Source of the DNA: Verrucomicrobiota bacterium
GTDB lineage: Bacteria; Verrucomicrobiota; Verrucomicrobiia; Verrucomicrobiales; Akkermansiaceae
DNA: 11,126 nucleotides
Direction of reading: 5' to 3'
Assembly: GCA_026397695.1 (NCBI GenBank)
Contig: JAPLUJ010000350.1
Location: forward strand, 4,098 to 15,223
Below the pieces are notes generated by a model, which was not told the DNA's origin, did no database searches, and saw nothing but the letters and a program-made list of their open reading frames with translations. This document shows, piece after piece, positions 7,601 through 11,126 of the stretch. Every line of letters begins with the position of its first letter. Positions within the stretch are counted from its first letter, which is position 1. Both the position numbers and the translations under genes were made by a program.

Positions 7601-10600
7601 AGGCATTTGTCTGGATGAATCATCGATGAGGCCCGCATTGTTGCGGGTCTTGCGCTCGATATTTCCGCCGGCGGCGATGGTCACGTTGCCTCCAGCCATG
7701 CTGTATTGGGCGAGGTAGTTTTGCTGCGCTGATCCGAGGTCGCCCTGTTGCACGTTGCGGTCGATGATAGGGGTGACAAAATCGTTCGGGTTGATGATGG
7801 TGGTGGCGTCTGCAAGGCGGGTGCCTGCGGTGTAGATGGAGGCGAATGGATTGAGCAATTGCAGATTCCCGCCGGTGCTGATGTCGATGTCACCGGAGCC
7901 GGTGCGGATCACCTGGAAGAGGTTGGTGATGAGGGACGAGGTGCGGGCGTTGGCACCGCCGGTGATGGTGGCCGCCCCGGCGTTTTTGCCAAGTTGCAGC
8001 AGGCCGGATGATTCGCCAAGCGCGGCAGCCGGCCTAACGGAATGATAATCCGCCGCTGCCAGATCGGCTCCTGCGGCCATGCGCAGGGACCAGGATTGCA
8101 TGTTGGCTGGCAGGAGCGGATTGTGGGCCATCAGCGGTGCCAGCCACAGGCTCGTGCCACCGGAGAATCCATCGCTCAGAGCGTTGAAGAATGTGAGGTT
8201 TTCCGATGCCCGGAGGGTCAGCACACCTGCGGCGCTTCTGGGTCCGAATCGGAATGTTTCCAGATTCCAGTCGCTGGCTGCGGTGGAGTTGCTGGCACCG
8301 AGTGTGAGGCTTCCGTTCAGATTGTATATCTCCGCACCGGGAGCGAGGATCAAATCAAGTGCTGGCTGGAGCGAAGTCAGGCGACCGAGCATGGCGGTGT
8401 AACCAGCGGTGGCGGGGCCTGCCGCTCCGAGGAAGGCGGTCGCGTCGGATTTGATGCTGTTTTGCAGCGTCGAGGTGATGGTTCCGATTCCCGTTAGACC
8501 ATAAAGTTTCACCCCTTCCACGAGGATGCTGGAAGCCCCGGTGATCGAACTGCCGATGGTGTTGATCAGGAGGTCGGTGTTGGCGGCGTTGCGCGGGGCG
8601 CGCAGGTGCAGGGTGCCGGTGAATTTTCCGAGCGTTTCGCTGCCAGCGTTCGCCTCGGCGACGGATAGATTGATGGTTGAACCGGTTTGGAGGTCCAGGG
8701 TTGCCGAGGTTTGAACGAGGCCGTTGTGTTGATTGCCAGCTTCGAGAGTGACGGAGCCACCTTTACCGGCGGAATCGAATTTCGCAGCGGAGGCGTTGAG
8801 CAACGAGCCACTGGCCAAGGTCAGACTGCCATGGGCTTTGAGATCGATGACTCCTCCGGTGACACCCGATGCGTCGATGGTGTTAGAGACCGTAATGTTT
8901 CCGGAATCGGCAGAAACCCGATAGGAGTGCGCGGTGGCAGGGCCATCGATGTTCACATTGCCGTTGCGGACGCGGTAATCGCGGGCTTGGGTGAAACTAC
9001 CAGCATTCAAAATGGCATCAAGAGCTGTTAGACTGCCGCCCGTGATCGAACCCATATCAAGCGAAAATTTTCCTTTTTCACCGGTGTCTCCTGCGGTGCC
9101 GATAATGACACCTGCCAGATCCAGAGTGCCTGAAGGAGCTTTGACTTGGATAGTCCCGGCATTGCCGCCGCCCTGCTTGGCGGAAACATTGATGGTGGCC
9201 GCCGCCTGAACGCTCACTGAACCGTTGTCTGCAACGAGATCCACCGTACCACCACTGGTATAACGGATAGTATCTATGAATGTGGTGGAAGTTCCCGCCA
9301 AGTCCAGAATCGTGGTGGCCGTATCGCCCACTGTGAGATCGCCGGAAGTGGCACGCAAGGTGAGTTTTCCGCTAGGCAGGGTGATATCGCCATTCACCTT
9401 CACACTGCTTCCCTGAAGGGTGAGGTCCGCGCCAAAACCGCCGTTGAACGGGGCGGGGCGGGTCACGGCGGGCCGGACAAGCTCAAGCGCTCCGTGGGAA
9501 CGGATCTGATAGTTCGAGGCGCTGGCCCCGGTGAGGCGCGGAGTGACCAGATCGAGGTCTCCGGCCACATCAAGAGATCCGTGACTTTCAGTTAGAATGC
9601 CTGCGGTCGCGGCCAGAGTCACATCCGCATACCCATCCAGTTGAATGGCGTTGGCACCGAGTGTGATCTGGTCCGCATCGAAGGTGACGGATCCTGATAG
9701 AGGAGTGGTCAGGAGTGCGGGTGTGGCGGTGTCGGCACTGTTTCCAAGCATCAGACGGTTTGCGGAAAAGGTGACTGTGCCGCCAGTGGTGTTGAAGCCG
9801 CGGAGAGTGGCCGCCTGAAGCGATAAACTCTCGAAGTTCCGGGATCCCACCGCGCCCGTGCCATAGACGTCGATGGTGGAATAGCTCAGCAGGGCAAGCC
9901 GTTTGGCGGAGCTTTGCAGGCTGGTAAACGCATTCCCCGCGAGCACCAGGCCGGTGGTGGGATTGAGGATTCCCGGGTTGTCCAGACTGATACTGATTTG
10001 ACCGCTGTTGAGCGCGACGCCATCCGCAAGCAGGCGGGCGGATTCGGAAAGGCTCGTGCCAGAAGTGGAGTCGAGCACGATGCTTCCGCCGGTGAGGATA
10101 ACCCCGGGGCGGAGCGTGAGTTCCGGCAAGACGGATGTGCTGGTGGCGCTGCGTGAGATGCTGCCGGAAGCATTGGCGCTCACCCGAACGAGCGAACCGT
10201 TGCCGCTGCCTGCGGTGCCGGCACTGCCCAGCAGCAGGGTGTCGAGGGAAAGATCATCATCCTCCGTAGAGGTGATCTTCGAGTTTTCACCGAGAGTGAG
10301 TTTTTCACGGGAGACCAGAACGACGTCGTTGCCGGTGAGAGCTGTGCCAGCGTTGTCGAGGGTGACATTCGCCGAGTTCGCGGTGACTGAAACGCCATTC
10401 GAGTTGAAGCTAAGGAGGCCGCCTATCAGCAGGCTTTCGGCGCCAAAGCTATTGAGGGTTTCCACGCTGAGAACCAAGCCCGCGCCAGTCACAGCGGCAC
10501 CTGTTGGATTGATGAGAATGTCTGACGAGCTGTTGATGTCTATCAAACTGCCGCGTCCGGAGGTAGGCGCGAGCGATGAAACCCGCCCTCGCAGGGCCAT

Positions 10601-11126
10601 GCTTGAAGTACTGGAGAAAGCGAGGTATCCAGCATCCACCGGCAGGCGTGGAACTGTGAATTCACGGGAGATGGCGGCCTCCCTCAACACGGTGTTTGCC
10701 AGCAGATCCTGATACTCGGCACGGGTACGGAAGACCTCGGCTTGGGCAACCTCGAAACCGCCGATCAGGGTGGGGCCGGTGCGTGATGGGTCGAGATTGT
10801 TGGAACGATAACCGGAAACGATGGACGCACCGTCGGGCGATGTCACCGCCCCGTTAGGCACAATGGACTTTGGCGTGATCAACAGCGCCCCGGGAAGCAG
10901 TGCGTAACGGGCGGGCAGCAGCGTGTAGGTTCCTGCCGCTAGATTCTTGCTGGCGGATAAAGTGATTTGGTCACCTGCTTTGAGTGAGGCATTCGTGTAG
11001 CCCGGCGCACCGCCCAGATTGACAGCGGACGAGTCGGTATTGAATGGAGCGTAAGGACTGTAACTGAAACCGTAACCCGGAATGACCGCAAAGCTGCTAG
11101 ACGAGGCGAGAATGTCGGTGCTCCCG
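4631..11126 (-). CDS. Giant filamentous-haemagglutinin/TpsA-like surface exoprotein with an internal PDZ-like domain (5' partial)
   Basis: The frame is open from the stop at 4631-4633 to the right window edge, giving 2164 visible residues. The first TTG at 10882 is not a credible start, because well-formed coding sequence continues upstream of it. Visible residues 62-85 carry a typical TpsA phrase (GTYTLLPARYALLPG). Residues of about 130-1130 are Gly/Ser/Thr/Asn-rich beta-helix sequence (GGSVTLEAG, SGDLTV). From about 1140 to 2075 I recognise the C-terminal DUF3739-type region, with WWVDFSNFF (about 1212), GGVYYVERG (about 1280), RDTGRDFNDPDS (about 1866) and VDLIAP...GIRVSGNINLAA (about 2040). 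A PDZ-like domain interrupts this region at 1752-1837. The protein ends in an Ala/Ser linker and an acidic Glu/Lys tail (about 2142-2164). I see no cysteine in the visible protein. In this family the protein is exported by Sec and a TpsB outer-membrane pore to act in adhesion or surface structure. No TpsB gene is visible, so that role is inferred from the family. Confidence 0.9.
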   Translation of the reverse strand, partial: GSTDILASSSSFAVIPGYGFSYSPYAPFNTDSSAVNLGGAPGYTNASLKAGDQITLSASKNLAAGTYTLLPARYALLPGALLITPKSIVPNGAVTSPDGASIVSGYRSNNLDPSRTGPTLIGGFEVAQAEVFRTRAEYQDLLANTVLREAAISREFTVPRLPVDAGYLAFSSTSSMALRGRVSSLAPTSGRGSLIDINSSSDILINPTGAAVTGAGLVLSVETLNSFGAESLLIGGLLSFNSNGVSVTANSANVTLDNAGTALTGNDVVLVSREKLTLGENSKITSTEDDDLSLDTLLLGSAGTAGSGNGSLVRVSANASGSISRSATSTSVLPELTLRPGVILTGGSIVLDSTSGTSLSESARLLADGVALNSGQISISLDNPGILNPTTGLVLAGNAFTSLQSSAKRLALLSYSTIDVYGTGAVGSRNFESLSLQAATLRGFNTTGGTVTFSANRLMLGNSADTATPALLTTPLSGSVTFDADQITLGANAIQLDGYADVTLAATAGILTESHGSLDVAGDLDLVTPRLTGASASNYQIRSHGALELVRPAVTRPAPFNGGFGADLTLQGSSVKVNGDITLPSGKLTLRATSGDLTVGDTATTILDLAGTSTTFIDTIRYTSGGTVDLVADNGSVSVQAAATINVSAKQGGGNAGTIQVKAPSGTLDLAGVIIGTAGDTGEKGKFSLDMGSITGGSLTALDAILNAGSFTQARDYRVRNGNVNIDGPATAHSYRVSADSGNITVSNTIDASGVTGGVIDLKAHGSLTLASGSLLNASAAKFDSAGKGGSVTLEAGNQHNGLVQTSATLDLQTGSTINLSVAEANAGSETLGKFTGTLHLRAPRNAANTDLLINTIGSSITGASSILVEGVKLYGLTGIGTITSTLQNSIKSDATAFLGAAGPATAGYTAMLGRLTSLQPALDLILAPGAEIYNLNGSLTLGASNSTAASDWNLETFRFGPRSAAGVLTLRASENLTFFNALSDGFSGGTSLWLAPLMAHNPLLPANMQSWSLRMAAGADLAAADYHSVRPAAALGESSGLLQLGKNAGAATITGGANARTSSLITNLFQVIRTGSGDIDISTGGNLQLLNPFASIYTAGTRLADATTIINPNDFVTPIIDRNVQQGDLGSAQQNYLAQYSMAGGNVTIAAGGNIERKTRNNAGLIDDSSRQMPNNWLYRRGYLDANGEAGRIRIGSGFGSTTDTAASTTWWVDFSNFFQDVGALGGGNITLTAGHDIMNVGAAIPTNARAARGIPSAGAFVELDGGDLRVTAGNDINGGVYYVERGRGSLNAGGSITTNGTRSPSFGLIGNLNQPATAQLDPLTWLPTTLFVGKSSFDLAAAGDLLLGPVSNPFLLPQGVGNKFWYKTYFSTISADSAVIALSLGGDVTYRNAVTLLSQTQAQPMLRTWHDTQLLLAGSASSAAWFQPWLRLAETSLEPFAPVWPLSAASLFITAYSADLNLTGNLTTFPASTGQLELLAAGSVNALQPAGFSKLGSGDTVRSWVSSIINLSDANPASVPWIFKPLTSVTQTSSGAALTSNTVPGFMNITGTNAVLQTRQARHTPGGLHDDDGNPVRIHALDGSLSGLTLFSGKQARITAATDITDVAFYIQNARATDATSVTAGRDIIAYNSSSPLRVASLAAGNVLSSGQSILAGDIQISGPGTLQVLAGRNLDLGIGPNKPDGTGTGITSIGNLRNPYLIAEGADLVLGAGIGPASTLSGSNLDFASFIAQFASSPDGDRYLAEAKGILGVVTDYEGTKTLENGIQIKTVTAGGAADVAGLQAGDVILKVSDREIVSSYDDSYLLSGITIGAVTKVQVVRDGVTLVLDITPGSDLLHLADPSLTQEQQKQMALSIYNLVLRDTGRDFNDPDSAGYRIYDKGFEAIKALFPETLSWEGDILTQSRDIRTRSGGDISIFAPGGGLNMANSTLGNPLTPPGIVTESGGSINVFTDQSVGIGIGRIFTLKGGNVAIWSSKGDIAAGTSSRTVSAAPPTRVVIDPQSAAVQTDLAGLATGGGIGVLATVEGVAPGNVDLIAPTGIIDAGDAGIRVSGNINLAAVTVVNAGNISAGGSSAGAPVAASAPSISTVTSASNTSAAAGNTVEKPGEDQTSAETKVANDAPSLITVEVIGYGGGGTVEDEEDDEKEKTEKPAEGSEVQQ
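5615..5872 (-). other. PDZ-like domain encoded inside the TpsA-like gene
   Basis: These 86 codons encode a sequence that reads like an HtrA-type PDZ domain. GILGVV stands at the carboxylate-loop position, followed by the core GIQIKTVTAGGAADVAGLQA and then GDVILKVSDREI. A helix-like segment (about 5750-5700) follows, and the domain ends with the strands VTKVQVVRDG and VTLVLDITPG. The order and spacing match the usual PDZ phrase of GSPAAKAGLKPGDVI, a helix and two final strands. On both sides the sequence returns to DUF3739-type text: SGSNLDFASFIAQF upstream and SIYNLVLRDTGRDF downstream. By hand count, 128 of 240 bases at 5641-5880 are G or C (53%). The 180 bases on the right have 107 (59%) and the 180 bases at 5461-5640 have 100 (56%), a mild dip only. 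No protease catalytic motif is seen nearby, so a peptide-binding or assembly role is inference. Confidence 0.8.

Noticed and set aside
10880..10882. TTG as the start of the giant exoprotein
   Set aside because: The same frame continues upstream for 81 more codons to the window edge with family-typical sequence (GTYTLLPARYALLPG), so the true start is outside the window.
4631..10882. Excess of the pentamer CTAAC on the coding strand of the giant gene (12 copies by eye against 2 on the other strand)
   Set aside because: The copies fall in more than one codon phase, but the excess over a rough expectation of about 5 is modest, and I noticed it only after looking at many words. Not convincing without a proper count.

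Overview
The window comes from a GC-rich (roughly 60%) Gram-negative bacterium, most likely of the Verrucomicrobiota (Verrucomicrobiales; Luteolibacter- or Haloferula-like). This placement is inferred. The main clue is a secreted protein ending in a PEP-CTERM exosortase signal (VPEPS, hydrophobic stretch, RRRR) on a body type I associate with that phylum. Other clues are the lack of clear Shine-Dalgarno sites before the secreted-protein genes and a very large filamentous-haemagglutinin-like exoprotein. No rRNA, tRNA, CRISPR array, insertion sequence or integrase was seen.

All four genes I can support lie on the minus strand, so transcription runs from right to left. From the right: (1) 11126-4631, a giant two-partner-secretion-type surface protein (TpsA/haemagglutinin-like, DUF3739-type C-terminal half). 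Its reading frame is open to the window edge, so its N-terminus and TPS signal domain are missing. (2) 4529-3192, a stand-alone AAA ATPase of the DUF4143 family. (3) About 600 bases without a credible gene (3191-2593), holding inverted repeats and repeat-like phrases. (4) 2592-1750, a 280-residue PEP-CTERM protein. (5) 1680-442, a 412-residue secreted protein with the motif order of a PstS-type substrate-binding protein. It follows the PEP-CTERM gene after only 69 bases and is probably co-transcribed with it. (6) 441-1, no confident gene, but a strong GC-rich hairpin just past the last stop codon.

Three of the four products are predicted to leave the cytoplasm (surface exoprotein, exosortase substrate, periplasmic or secreted binding-fold protein), so this looks like an envelope or surface accessory region. 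Neither a TpsB partner, an exosortase nor an ABC transporter is present, so each system must be completed elsewhere.

The most interesting feature is a complete PDZ-like domain (about 5872-5615) inside the C-terminal DUF3739-type region of the giant exoprotein. Second is the orphan PstS-like protein paired with a PEP-CTERM protein. Both genes of that pair start behind leaders with no G on the mRNA strand.
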